Below are positions 15,201 through 26,170 of a stretch of DNA of 64,000 nucleotides, one piece after another. The stretch is from contig VZDJ01000102.1 in NCBI GenBank assembly GCA_008694505.1, forward strand, positions 62,763 through 126,762. The letters run 5' to 3'. The notes below the pieces were generated by a model. The model ran no database searches. It was not told where the DNA came from and saw only the letters and a program-made list of their open reading frames with translations. Position 1 is the stretch's first letter. Every line of letters starts with the position of its first letter. The position numbers were made by a program, and so were the translations under genes. This DNA comes from Cyanoderma ruficeps (Eukaryota > Chordata > Aves > Passeriformes > Timaliidae).

Positions 15201-15496
15201 GAAGGATGCACCAACCCAACTGTAGATGTATTTCTTCCCCTGATAATAGCATAGTTTGCTAACCTTAAAGTCAATTTAGGATTTTCAGGGTCTTCTTTCA
15301 AATAATTTGGGCAGCTGCCATCTTAGGAAGTTTTATTTTAGCACAAATTTACTTGACTGGTAATTTTGGATCAGATTTTTGACAATTAAAAGGGTTTTGA
15401 AGAGCAGTCTCTACAATAACTGTTTCAGGCCCATTTCCCTAAAGTTTGTTCTGACTAAAATAATTAAATGAGAAAATTGAGCCTCTGCCATTTTTA

Positions 15497-15830
15497 GTCT
15501 GCAGTAATTTTAACTGCAGTAATTTTTTGTAATTTTTTGTAATTTTAACTGCACTTGCGAGTGTAATTTTGTAATTTTAACTGCAGTCATCAATTATTAA
15601 TTATTTTAAATTAACTATTGGCAATTAATTACTTTCTATTAACTATTAGCAATAACTTTATTAATTAATAAAACTATACATTATTATAGAATGTGCATTT
15701 ATAAAATATTTCACTACATAACAACCAATTGTTTATTATTGGTGGTTATTACTTACACATTTATTAATTATCAAATATTTTAATGCTGTTATTAATGTAA
15801 TTTTAAGATTTTAGCTGCAGTCCTGCTAAA
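15497..15830. repeat. AT-rich tract with repeated CTGCAG/TAATTTTAA motif
   Basis: CTGCAG occurs at 15499, 15514, 15581 and 15815, mostly joined to TAATTTTAA-like spacers, with partial extra copies of TTTTTGTAA between them. The core from 15585 to 15815 is almost all A/T and rich in TTAATTAA-like and ATTATTAA-like words. This fits a decayed minisatellite inside an AT-rich, possibly matrix-attachment-like, segment. It has no coding potential. Confidence 0.55.
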
Positions 15831-16287
15831 GACATCCAGGTGAGCCTGTGAATTATTTTTTTGGTAGAGGGAAGCCTGTTTTATTCTGGAAATTTAAAAA
15901 ATACTGCAGTGAACCAACGTCATACCGTTTTTAATGGTTTGTTCTGCAGGTCTCTGTAAAAATGAATTGTGTGTAAAGTAATAAATAATGTCATTTTTGA
16001 TTGCTAATGCTTTTCAAAGGTTGTGCCACAGTAGTGTCACACAGAACACTTTCCTTATAATTGCTGAGTATATTTGATAAGAAACACAGTTGATCTGGTT
16101 TTGATCAACAATGGCCCAAGAATAACTCATTCTTGGAGCTGGAAAACTTCTGCCCTCTTTGAATCCCATTGAAAGTGATAACACTGAAGGGAAGACAAGT
16201 TGTGGGTGAGGCTGGATTTTAAATGGAACAGAATTTGTCCTGGAAAGAATTAATTTTTCACTGTGATATGATTTTTTTTATGTTGAC

Positions 16288-16420
16288 AGCTGAGATTAGC
16301 TCAGTTGGAGTGTGGTGCTATTAACACCATGGCCATGGTTGTGATCCCTGTATGGACAAATCACTTCAGATCTGGACTCAATGGTCCTCGTGGTCCCTCC
16401 TGATTCAAAACATTCTGTGA
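16288..16420 (+). mobile_element. tRNA-derived SINE (TguSINE1-like)
   Basis: The 5' half resembles a tRNA gene: an A box in GATTAGCTCAGTTGG near 16294-16308, a tRNA-like GGTGCTA segment, and a B box GGTTGTGATCC at 16337-16347. The 3' half (ATCTGGACTCAATGGTCC followed by a CCCTCC stretch and ending in ATTCTGTGA) matches the CR1 LINE 3' tail pattern. This head-and-tail structure is that of the tRNA-Ile-derived SINE known from songbirds. The copy is diverged and is not expected to be a functional tRNA. It lies about 9.6 kb upstream of SPON1. Confidence 0.85.
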
Positions 16421-19400
16421 AGTACAGGTCCATGTGCATATATGCACACCTTTTTATCCTATTTTCTGTGATTTTATAACTAAAATACCTTACTAAATAC
16501 ATAATACTAAATACATAACTAAAATACAATACTGAATGCAATTACAACCGACCGTGTTTATGTAAATGCTATTTGCAAAGTTAGAATAAGATATGATCAA
16601 TGTTTCAATATTTATTTTCATGCATAAAGCAGTTTCCATACAGTACAAGTCTCTGACAGCCAATAATGGACATTTGTTCATTTTTTTAAAAAAGACATTT
16701 CTATTGAATCAGCTGGGAAAAAACCAAACTTTTGGCTGCTGAGCTTGTTCTGATAAACTCAGTTCCACAATGCAATTTCCTCATATCCTTACATTTGAGA
16801 GTAAGGCACTACTTATTTCTCATAGACACTTTCATCATAACCTTCTTGTGGAATTGTTTTACTCTAAGAAAACCATGACTTTAATAAAAAAATAATAAAA
16901 AAATATATTCATTGGCATTATTTGAGAGATTAGGAGTGAAATGAAACAGATTCTTTTGAAAGAGAGGTTAGAAGTGAAATGAAACAACATTTTGAAGGAT
17001 AAGAAGCAAATTAAGCATATTTTACTAACAGCAGAAACTTTAGTTGTCTGCATAGAAAAGAAATGGTATTGCTATAAAACTTTTTTTTTTTTGACACTGG
17101 TATTTTACACTTGATTTTCTTACGTGACTGTGCAAAGTAATGAAAAAATCTGATTGACTGAAGAGGATTGATGAAATATGGTATTATGTGATATTTTGTT
17201 TTCAGCAGGAGAAGGCAGGACACTTGGTAGTTTGAGAAATCCATGCCCTGTCTTTGCTTCTGTGATTTAATTTTAAAAAGGAAAAAAAAAATAGATATGT
17301 TTTGTAAATGTGTTGGATTCTGGGTTTGTTTTGTACAGTGGGGTTAGAGCAGCATACATAATTCTGTGTCCAGAATTTCCCTTGAGAATCCTTCTGATCC
17401 ATCCAGAACCATTCCAAGTGAATTCCTGTCAGTTCTCAGAACCAAAATCTGGATAGACCCTGTCAGACTTCATCGCCTGCTCAGGCAAAAAATGTGACCT
17501 GGGAAACAGATAGTGAAAAGAAAAACAAAACAATAGCAGTAATTTGCTGACAATTTGTCAGTGCTCGCTGTGCTTGTGGTTACTGATGGATTGTGTGCCA
17601 GGGAAGGGGACATCCTCTCCCAGGACACCAGGGAGCCTCTGGGGAGATCCATCCAACACGCCACTCCCAACTGCCATTCCCAAACTTTTCCCAGAAAAGC
17701 GCATCTCTGTCTCTCTCTGTTTGTATCAGTAAGGAAAACTTGGAAAATGCTTTCCAAAGTTGAGCCTGCAAACCAAACTACAGCAAAATTTGGGGCACCA
17801 AAATGCAGGAGCTTGCTGGGGACATTGTTTTATGGCTTTCTCCAGGATTGCTCTCCCACACAAACTGCCCTTTATTCTGCAGGCTATAAAATCTCTCTCT
17901 TTCACCAGCTCATCACTGTCCTCCTCTCCCCCTGGCACTTCCCTCCTTCCTCCCCTTTAGCACCCTCTTTTCTTCATAGGTGCCAATTACTCCTCTCCTC
18001 AGAGATCTTCTAATGACCGTGCAGCCAGCTAAACTCTGAGAAATCATTGTGAGCGTGCATTTAGCTTTGTAAAATAACTCATTTTCAGACCTGCAGAAAG
18101 GCTGCTGTGTTTGAAAGCTTGGAGATTTTTTTTCTCAGCCATACCAGCTGCTCTGGGAAAAGATATTTCCTCCTCCTCCCACAAACCCTGTTCTGCATTA
18201 CCAGCTTGCAATTTTAGCCTTGTATGCTGATGACAATTAAAATAAGGTATGTCCACAGAACACACAGTGATGTACATTGTTAACATACCTTTGCCTATTT
18301 GACTTTCCATCTGTTTACCAGGCAAGAAATGATAACTTTTAATGTATAATTATTTTTCCCCATGTGTATGAATGTCCAAATTTGAAATATCTTCATACGT
18401 GTATATTTTACCCACTTGCTGTCAGATAATTTAGATTCCTTTTTAAATTACAGGCACAAAACTTCCTTTCATATAAAAAAGATGTGGGTCTGCAAATCTT
18501 CAGAAGATTTCCCAAAGCTCCCTTAATATTTGAGCTGCAAATCTGAGATTTAAGAAACTTTCTTGGAGAACTATTGGGGGTTTTTTTTCCAATATCCCCA
18601 ACTGCAGAATCTCTCTGCAGGGATTCTCTGGGCAGTGACTATTTGCTTTTTGTCTGAGCTCCTGGTGATCCACAGGAATATCCAGCAATGCTTGACATAA
18701 TTTGAATTCCACAAATAAACTGAAAGCAAACTTTCCAAAAACCTTTCATTGTGCAAGAGCTGCTTTGAAACCACGTTCTAACACTTGTAGAGCTTTAAGC
18801 GTTGCAGTGATAATACACAGGTATTGTCTGTTCTTGGGTGATGTTTTTTACCTGGAGATGTTCTGTCTGATAAGGAATTGAGCTACAGAGGGACGTGGTG
18901 ACCTCAGGGGCAGAATGAATTCTGGAATCAAGTTTCCTCTGAGTCCTGCATTCTCAGCTTGGCCACGCTCTCTCCTTGGTGGGATGTTGTGTCAGATGAA
19001 CACTCTCCCCTTTAGAATTCATTGTACTTCCAAATATTTAAATTTGCATCGGGCTGGAGGTAGGTTTAGATTCCCAGGGACAATGGGTCTTGCAAGGGAA
19101 GTGTCAACAGTCCATAAACCACAGGAGTGCTGCACTTGGCAGCCTGAGGTTGGAATAAACCTGCCAGCTGATGATGAAAGAAGATGCAATGGTCTAGCAT
19201 GGTACAGTAAATATTTCCTTTAAAAGGAATGGCCATTGAATATGGCAGGAGAACATGGGCATAATAAATTCAGAACACGTAGCAGGAGGTTGTTGTAAAG
19301 AGCTCGCTTTGGGAGACAATTCTATTCTGCAAATATCAGAGTGCTTGAAGTATGGCCCCTGTTCCCAAACGTGTCAGCGAGTTCACTGATGGCATCACCT

Positions 19401-21771
19401 TGTATTTATGATTTATTCTTGTTTTTGTCTGTCTTGATTTGATGGTCAGTGCCAGAAATCCCAAAGAATTTTTTATCCTTCCCTTATCTGCTTGGCTGCG
19501 AGTTTATGTTGTTTTTACTTTCTGGGGTGTTTTTTTTTTTTTCTTTTTAATTTTGGGTTTGAGGGGTATTTTTGGTCTCTGAAGATGATGTCATTCTTGC
19601 TTTTGGGCCTGTTGTGTTCGTGGGATGTGTTACTGCACATTTCCCTTCCATATTTGCAGCCTAATTAAGGCCTATTCCAACCAGAGTTGACTGAAGATTT
19701 AATTACTTACTATATCACTATAAAATTGCTTTTTGAAAAAGGGGATGGATTGATTGAATGAATAATGGTCATGTGTAAAACTTGCTGTCTTTTTATAAGT
19801 TATTTGTCTAGATATAAACCATTTCTTTTCTTAGACAGTGTAAGTTGGTTTTTTATGTTCTTCCTGGAAAAACATCCAGCCTGAAAACTGGTAAAAAAAG
19901 GTTTTCTCATGTATGCAAAAATTTATTTATATTATGACTTTGAGAGCTCAGCTACTGAAAAAAATAGGAACTTTATCACATACCTCATATCTTGGAGAAA
20001 TATAAATACAGAGTGAGCAGGCGAAAGCAACAACCAATCTACAGGTGTTGAGCAATTCAAGGAGGAAAAGATGGTGATAAGAAAACACTGAATAGCTGAC
20101 TTTGAATAGCAAAGATGCCAAAAAGTCGAATTCAGTTTGGTTGTTGTTCATTAGTATTCTAGCCAGATATAGTCAAGTTAGAGGCACTGAGGTCAAGGCA
20201 GGTACAGGAGAACATGCAATCATGCAAAATCGGTGACAGGTGATTCAATAAATTACCAAGATGCTGAATTTTAGGTTGGTATTGAGGTTTTAAATTAACA
20301 CAAACTCCTGCAGAGTTATGGTGTGGCTTAGTTGGAAGGGGCAGAGATGAAATTTTGGGGGGATGTTTTATGTTTTTTTCTGCCCTGTCTGTGGAAACTG
20401 AGAAGTTCCTAAAGGCAGAGGGTGCTGAGGGAGAAAGTTGGGTGCAGTTGGAAGGGATGTGACCCAGAAATGCTGCTCCAGGTTTGCAGCAGTGACTTTT
20501 CTTAGGGCTAAACGAAGCTCATACTGGGCTTGGAGGAACTGGTTTTTTATTCTGCTATTGGGAGTTTTCAGGGATTCCCAAGATAGATCTTGAGTGGCTG
20601 TGTGGGATAAAGGGAGAGATTTTTTTAAAGAACATATTTGTTTTCTGATATTGGAAGGAACGCTGAGTTAAATATTCCCAGAAGCCCGGGTCTTTCCTTA
20701 GCAAACCTCCTCCCCAAAATAGACTCTGTGTGGAGGATAAGCTTCTGTCAACTTTTGATCTTGAAAAATCCATTCAAGAGTGGCCTTGGTTTAAATCACA
20801 TTCTGCCTGCGTTATCCAGAGTGCTGGATAGACTTTTCTAGATCTTTTGCAGCCTCTGAGCTGTTTCAAAACATGTGTTTTGTCCCACAGTTTTCCAGCT
20901 TCGTTGAGGTTTTGCCCCAGTTAAGCCCAGGAAGAACTGAACAGAGCTGCTCTCTCTCCCTCCCTTTCTCTCAGCACTGCAGTACTCCTCCAGTAATATA
21001 TATGATGCTATTCTCACCGTGTCAGGGACCAAATATTTCCATAAAATGCCCTGGAAATGAAAACTCTCTGCATTGTCAGTGTGAAAATATGCTGAAGGCA
21101 TGCATGACTGAACAGGCAAATATAACGAGCTGCTGGGAAGTTTAATTTTGGAGATACATGGTATTGACTGACAGTGGTGTAAATGGTGAACAGACCTCTG
21201 CAAACATTTACTGTCATTACTTGTCACTGCTTGGATTCTTAAGAGAAAAGAAGTCGAGAACAGTGCTACAGAGAAGGAAGAAATCATTTCAAGTGTCTCC
21301 CAAGCTCTTTGCTTTGTCTAATAGGACAGCAGATATCTCTGGATCCCTTTCTAAACACGCTTCAGACAGCATGGACTGTATTAGAAAAGCCTCAGTCTTG
21401 CTGTAGATAGAGGGGGATTTTAATAGCAACAGGGTTATTATTCCATCTAAATCAATAGAGGGAGTTTCTGTCTTGTTTAAGAAAAACTGACTGTGACTGC
21501 TGGAGCAGTGGGAGAGAGATGCAAATTAGACTAATAGCTAAATCCATAGTAAGACACAAAGGTCTGAAAATGAGATAGGCACCTTTGGAAGTGCAATCCT
21601 CAGATTCCCTTCTCGCCCTCCCAGTCACCGAAGGTTTTATTGTAGATTGTGCTGCAGTGTTTTTTCCCAGTCATCCAGAGCACTCTTCCTTTGCTTGAAC
21701 AGCAGCACCCTCTGCCCTGGCATCTGTGAGCAATGGAACATTTAGCTCATGAAGAAAAGTCAAAAGTCACT

Positions 21772-22091
21772 TTTGGTGACATTCCTCAGTGTTGCTCTGA
21801 GTTTTCTGCCTTCTGTTTTGGTGCAGAAGTTTCTCACACGGCTTCATGTAAGCAATGTCTATTTTCAGAATGTCTACATACATCTCCTCTGAGAGAAGAA
21901 ATGATCGATGGTGATGTCCACCATCCAGGTTGAGAAGTGGCAACCTGAAGTAGCCAACCTCTTGACCTCTGTACAAAATGTATATAATAGAGTCAGATTT
22001 TTAAATGAAGAAGAGTTGTTCCCTCACACTGTGTGTACCTGCTCATCTTTCTGTCCCAGAGGTGGGACATTCCCAGCCTCGACAAACCACA
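21772..22091 (+). mobile_element. LTR-like repeat, copy 1
   Basis: This block aligns by eye with 60553-60901 in the same orientation. They share TTTTCTGCCTTCTG, CCTCTGAGAGAAGAAATGAT, GATGGTGATGTCCACCATCCA, a TATATAATAGAGTC TATA-like box and the 3' segment GTGGGACATTCCCAGCCTC. The second copy has an AATAAA just downstream of the TATA box. That gives the layout of a short U3-R-U5 with a small R region, so a solo LTR is the best reading. The 5' end is diverged and no target-site duplication was found, so it is probably old. The minus-strand open frame across it is an artefact of the repeat. Confidence 0.6.
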
Positions 22092-22511
22092 CCTCAGCTC
22101 ATGTCTCTTGATTTGGTAGAGGTATTCAGAATGCACTCACTGCAAACTTTTCATGGTGGGTGACCACCTCAACCCCTGGAGAGCTTCTGATCTCAATACA
22201 ATTAGTGTCTGAGGAGGAGAAGGAAAAGGCACCCTAGACCTGTCTCCAGAAAATCCATTCCAATTGAGACGACACCCTCTATCTCCTTTTTCTCGTTTCA
22301 GCATCAGTTCAACTTTAGAAGTCTAAAATTTCCATCAGGGACTGAGAGTGCTTTGAAAGGATTTAAATTTTCACAATGAGCAGCTTCTTGAGAGATGAGG
22401 ATCTGAGGGCTTGCAAACCAAGCAAGGAGCTGAAACCCATTTGTCTCTGACATTCTACAGGAATATTTTAATCATTAGCTCATGTGGAAGAGGGGGTCAC
22501 ATTCCTGCCAG

Positions 22512-22531
22512 ACATCTCGTGAACGAGATGT
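22512..22531. repeat. Perfect palindrome, 9-bp arms
   Basis: ACATCTCGT and ACGAGATGT are exact reverse complements around a GA centre. It contains two CpG sites in otherwise CpG-poor DNA. Its role is unknown. Confidence 0.65.
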
Positions 22532-25408
22532 GTCCCCTTGTTATTATTATTACTGCATTTATTTATAGAAAATATTAAAGCTCCTGGGGTTACAGGGGTG
22601 AATCCTACAGCCCAGAGAAGTTACCTGATAGTTATGAGATTTAGGGCATCCTGATGTTTTATTTTGGCTGGGTTTTCTGGCCTCTGCTCTGTGGACTTGC
22701 TCTTTTAAGGGGTCTAATGTAATCAGTTTAAATATTTAAAGGCACTTGTTTACTTTGAGGTCTAGGCTCTCTAAAATTGGGCCTTGTGTAGCCAAGCATT
22801 GCATTGCACATTGTTGCTTTGTAGACAATTCCCAAGCCTTCGAACAACTAATTGAAATCATAGCAGCAAAAGGGGAAAAAAACCTATTAAATACCCCCTA
22901 TCATATCTTCCAGTGAGTGCAGGTGTATTCTGCAGTAGTTGGTGCAGTCTTCTAAAACGCCACTTGAAAAAACAGGCTCCTTTACCGGGGAAGCAAAAAA
23001 GTAAGGAATACTGCTGACATTGTGGGATGATTTTTGTTTGTTAGGAAAGCCCACTTTGTGGAGGCAAGGGGGAGGGGAGAGAGACTTTCCTGCAACTCTT
23101 GCAGCTCCATCAGATGCAATATTATCCCAGTAACGATTGTTATGCCTAATAGTCATGGGCAGCAACTTTATTCATCCTAGAAAGTGCACAAAGGAGAGCA
23201 GTCTCCAGGATGTGAGGCTTCCTCTGTTAAATTTGCCATGGATGGTTGGGCTCATCAGTTTTTGTGCATCTCTGGCTGATACATCATGCTGGATGCTTTA
23301 GGCAAACACACACTAATTAGTAGAGCAAATAGAAAACCCCGAGGATGCCCATGCTTAATGACATTGCCCATACTCTAAACCATCTCTACGGCAAATTACT
23401 CATTTCATGACTGTAGGCAGTGCAGGTTAATTTGTCTGTATCAGTTGCTAAGTTGAAGCACTCACTTTTAGCAGGACACTGTGTTATGCCTTTCTAGGAA
23501 ACTTTAAAACGCTTTTGAACAAAAGAAGTACCAGAAGGAACAGACCAGGCCATTTCAGGAATTAAAAAAAGTAAAAGATATAAAAACTACTGGAAGCTAA
23601 GAGTCAAAATAGATGCTGAGGAATTAGTTACCATATAAAACCCAAAGCGATCTGAAAAGGACTAAAAACACTTTGAGGAGCGTTGAGTTAGAACACAACA
23701 CTGGCTCAAAACAAAGGTGGATTGTGCAGAAGCCTGTGCAGTTCCTGTCAGGAATGCTTTAGTCAGGTAATTGCTTTTCAATCAATCTCAGCAAAAGAAA
23801 TGAAAAGTCAAATTTGGAGAATTAATCACATTCACAGGCATCTTTGAGGAACCCACATAAAGCAAAGCTTGTTCTCAATAAGTGAGTGAGATGAAGATCG
23901 TGGTCAAATGAGGCCCAAGAGTTTATGACATTGCTGAACTGTAGTCACTTAATTATCCACATGAACATGGCTCTTTGGAAGCGTGACACTAAATATCCTG
24001 CATAACTGTGCCAACTCAAGGCTTCAGTAGCAAAAGCTGAATATTGTTGCCTTAAAGACGATTTGCTCTCCTCCTGGCGGGTTGGGTGGGAGGCAAACAG
24101 TGAAGGGAGCAGACTGAGCGGAAGCAGAGGACCTGGTGTGTCACACTGGAAAGTCAGGATTGCTCATTCTCCTTCCTCCAGCAGGATAAGAGGAACAGGA
24201 AAAGCATCTTGTGCTGCAAAGACCTCTTATCCTTCTCTAATGAACTCTTTTCTCAGCAGTGGAAGTCTCTGCGTTCAGCCCCAGCCACTGCAGCAGGGGT
24301 CTAAGCAGGCATGGCCTCACAGACAGGGTTTTATCACTCAGTTTAGTACCAAAGCTTGGCTGCCACCTCTTCACAGATGTGGAGGGACATTGCCAGAACC
24401 TCTGTGTTTGCAGCAAAAGCTAAAATCTCACCCAACCAACCCCATCTTTGTTAACATAACCTTTGGTGAATGAAGAGTTTGAGGCTGTGACAGTTTACGT
24501 TCTTTATAAGTGTGTAACAGAGACTGAAATACAAACAAGCTTACAGTAGCAAAACTCTTGGCAAGTTAATCTTTCCAAAAATAAAGCTCATGCATCCTCA
24601 CGGACACCTCAAATAAACACCTTTGTTTGATGTACAGCATAAGGTTGTTGGTAATCAACTTCCAAAGGTAAGTTTGGAACCCAAAAATTTGCAAATCTGA
24701 GGCTGACAAATGCCTTAGTGGGGTCCAGGAGGACTTCAAACTGCTTGCTGTTTCTCATACTGCTTGGAAGTTGTGCATAAACGCAGCTGGATTCATCCAT
24801 CTGCTATAGTCCTATCCTGGAGAAAGGTGTTAGAGAGAGATTTGTGCCCTCTTGTGCATCTGTCATCCTTAAAGTGTTCAGGTCCTGCTTGAAGACCTTT
24901 CCTGCTTTCTCCTCCACTTACAAAGCAGTAGAGGGAGGGAGAGAGAGAGAGAAGAGCATTTTAGGATCAAAACCCTGAAGTTAAGGACCTCAGGCGTCAA
25001 AGTTCACTATCTTTTTTTTTCCCCACCGTGTTAATCTTCTTTTGTGGGTTTAGGTAAGTCGTTCAGCGTCGTGGCGCCTCGGTGTGTGCCTGGCGCGAAG
25101 GCACAACAACGAGCCCTGCTTTCTCCTGCTCGCACCTGCTGGGATTTTCCCGAGTGTCGGAGCAGACCTCCCACGCTCGCCGAGGTGAGCTGGGCTCCGG
25201 TGCGCACAGTGGCGGGCTGCTGTGGGTGCCGTGTTTCTGGCACGGTCACCTCCCCACATCCCTGTCCCTCCGTCTCCTTCGCGGTACCCGCGGAGCCGCA
25301 GCCGATGCTCCGCGCTCGTCAGGCGGGCGCGCAGCGAGCGAGGCTGCTCGGTCCGGCCGCGCTGGTTAGTTGGTGATGTTTATCGTGTCTGCCGGTTCGG
25401 AGAAAGAC

Positions 25409-25435
25409 GGGAGGGGGGTAGGGGGGGGTGCCGGG
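25409..25435 (+). promoter_or_regulatory. Canonical G-quadruplex motif in promoter
   Basis: Four G-runs of at least three (3, 6, 8 and 3 Gs) are separated by loops of 1, 2 and 4 bases, meeting the G3+N1-7 pattern on the + strand. It lies about 510 bp upstream of the SPON1 ATG, inside the CpG island. Folding in cells is not shown by sequence. Confidence 0.6.
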
Positions 25436-25670
25436 AAATTCTTTGAGCCTTGTTATCCCTACAGTAACTACAGACTTTGGCAGGAATGCGGGTGATTGAT
25501 GTCAGGGCTATGGGCTCGGCGCTGGGTGCCTGGGAGACAGCAGCGTCCCCCGCTCCGCTCCTTCGCCCAGCCCTGCGCATTCAGCTCGCCTAAGAAAACA
25601 CCGCCGAGCCGCTAATCGCACGCTCTGAAACAAAACAGCGCTTCAGCTTCGGGATCTGGGCAAGATCAGA

Positions 25671-25749
25671 CTTCCCCTCCCCTCCTCCCCTCCCCTTCCC
25701 CGCCGTTCCCTCCCTCTCTGCCCCCTCCCTGCTTTTCCCCTCCCTCTCG
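25671..25749. promoter_or_regulatory. 79-bp pyrimidine tract in promoter
   Basis: The + strand is nearly all C and T, with only four G interruptions. The minus strand therefore carries many GGG/GGGG runs with one- or two-base loops, densest at 25671-25701. Such tracts can form G-quadruplex, i-motif or triplex DNA and often bind Sp/KLF-type factors; this is general knowledge, not shown here. It sits 200-280 bp upstream of the start codon and may be in the core promoter or 5' UTR. Confidence 0.65.
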
Positions 25750-25947
25750 CCGGCAGCAGCCCAGCCGGTCCCTCCGATCCGACCTGGCAGCCTCACGCTG
25801 GGGCCGCCGCCGGCCGGGGCTGCCCGGGAGAGCTCAGCCCGTCCTGCCGTGCCCTGCCCTCCCTGCCCAGCCCCGCCGTGCCCCCCGTGTCCCCCGTTCC
25901 TTTCCCGCCGCCGCCCCGGCCGCAAAAAGTTGTGCGGAGCGCCGAGG

Positions 25948-26170
25948 ATGGGAGCGCATCTGCAGCCGCTGGCCCTGCGGCTCCTGGCGCTGACTTTCCC
26001 CTTGGTGGCGAAGGGTTTTCCCGACGAAACCTTGGAGAAAGCCGCGAAATCCGAGGGATATTGCAGTCGGATCCTGCGAGCCCAAGGCACCAGGAGGGAA
26101 GGGTACAATGAATTCAGCCTCAGGGTGGAGGGCGATCCAGAATTTTACAAGCCTGGAAACAGTTACCGGG
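25948..26170 (+). CDS. SPON1: SPON1 (F-spondin) coding exon 1
   Basis: This exon encodes residues 1-74 and the first base of codon 75 of F-spondin, a secreted extracellular-matrix glycoprotein that guides axons and modulates cell adhesion. The ATG at 25948 has a good context (A at -3, G at +4) and opens a signal peptide: a hydrophobic stretch at about residues 8-21, with likely cleavage near residue 23. The mature start FPDETLEKAAKSEGYCSRIL and the following RAQGTRREGY and EFSLRVEGDP segments are hallmark F-spondin sequence opening the Reeler domain. Cys39 is expected to pair with Cys123 in exon 3. The exon ends at a GTAAGT donor in phase 1. An open frame continues upstream of the ATG without another ATG, and that part is GC-rich UTR. 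The exon lies at the 3' edge of the CpG island. Confidence 0.97.

Larger units (their letters stand above)
1..25040. other. Intergenic region upstream of SPON1
   Basis: AT-rich, non-coding sequence with no open frame above about 150 codons and none with a recognisable domain. It holds scattered homopolymer runs (for example poly-T near 1138-1154), short microsatellites, old LTR-like remnants, one tRNA-derived SINE and one LTR-like repeat, each listed separately. I see no exon with flanking splice signals that I can assign to a known protein. Distal regulatory elements for SPON1 could lie here, but nothing in the sequence alone marks them. In mammals the upstream neighbour is FAR1; no part of it is visible. 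Confidence 0.75.

Noticed and set aside
16288..16360. Functional tRNA gene
   Set aside because: The cloverleaf stems are broken and the sequence continues into a CR1-like tail, so it is a SINE head.
17555..18013. 152-codon open frame in the upstream region
   Set aside because: It begins at TTG, has no recognisable domain and overlaps other open frames on both strands; consistent with chance.
24063..24473. 136-codon open frame upstream of the promoter
   Set aside because: No recognisable domain, non-ATG start and no splice or promoter context; consistent with chance.
25849..25947. In-frame upstream extension of SPON1 exon 1
   Set aside because: It starts at GTG, is Pro/Cys/Arg low-complexity, and the ATG at 25948 has a good context directly before a signal peptide.
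25590..26108. 172-codon minus-strand open frame across the SPON1 promoter
   Set aside because: It is Gly/Arg-rich, overlaps exon 1 and the C/T tract, and is a by-product of GC-rich sequence lacking stops.
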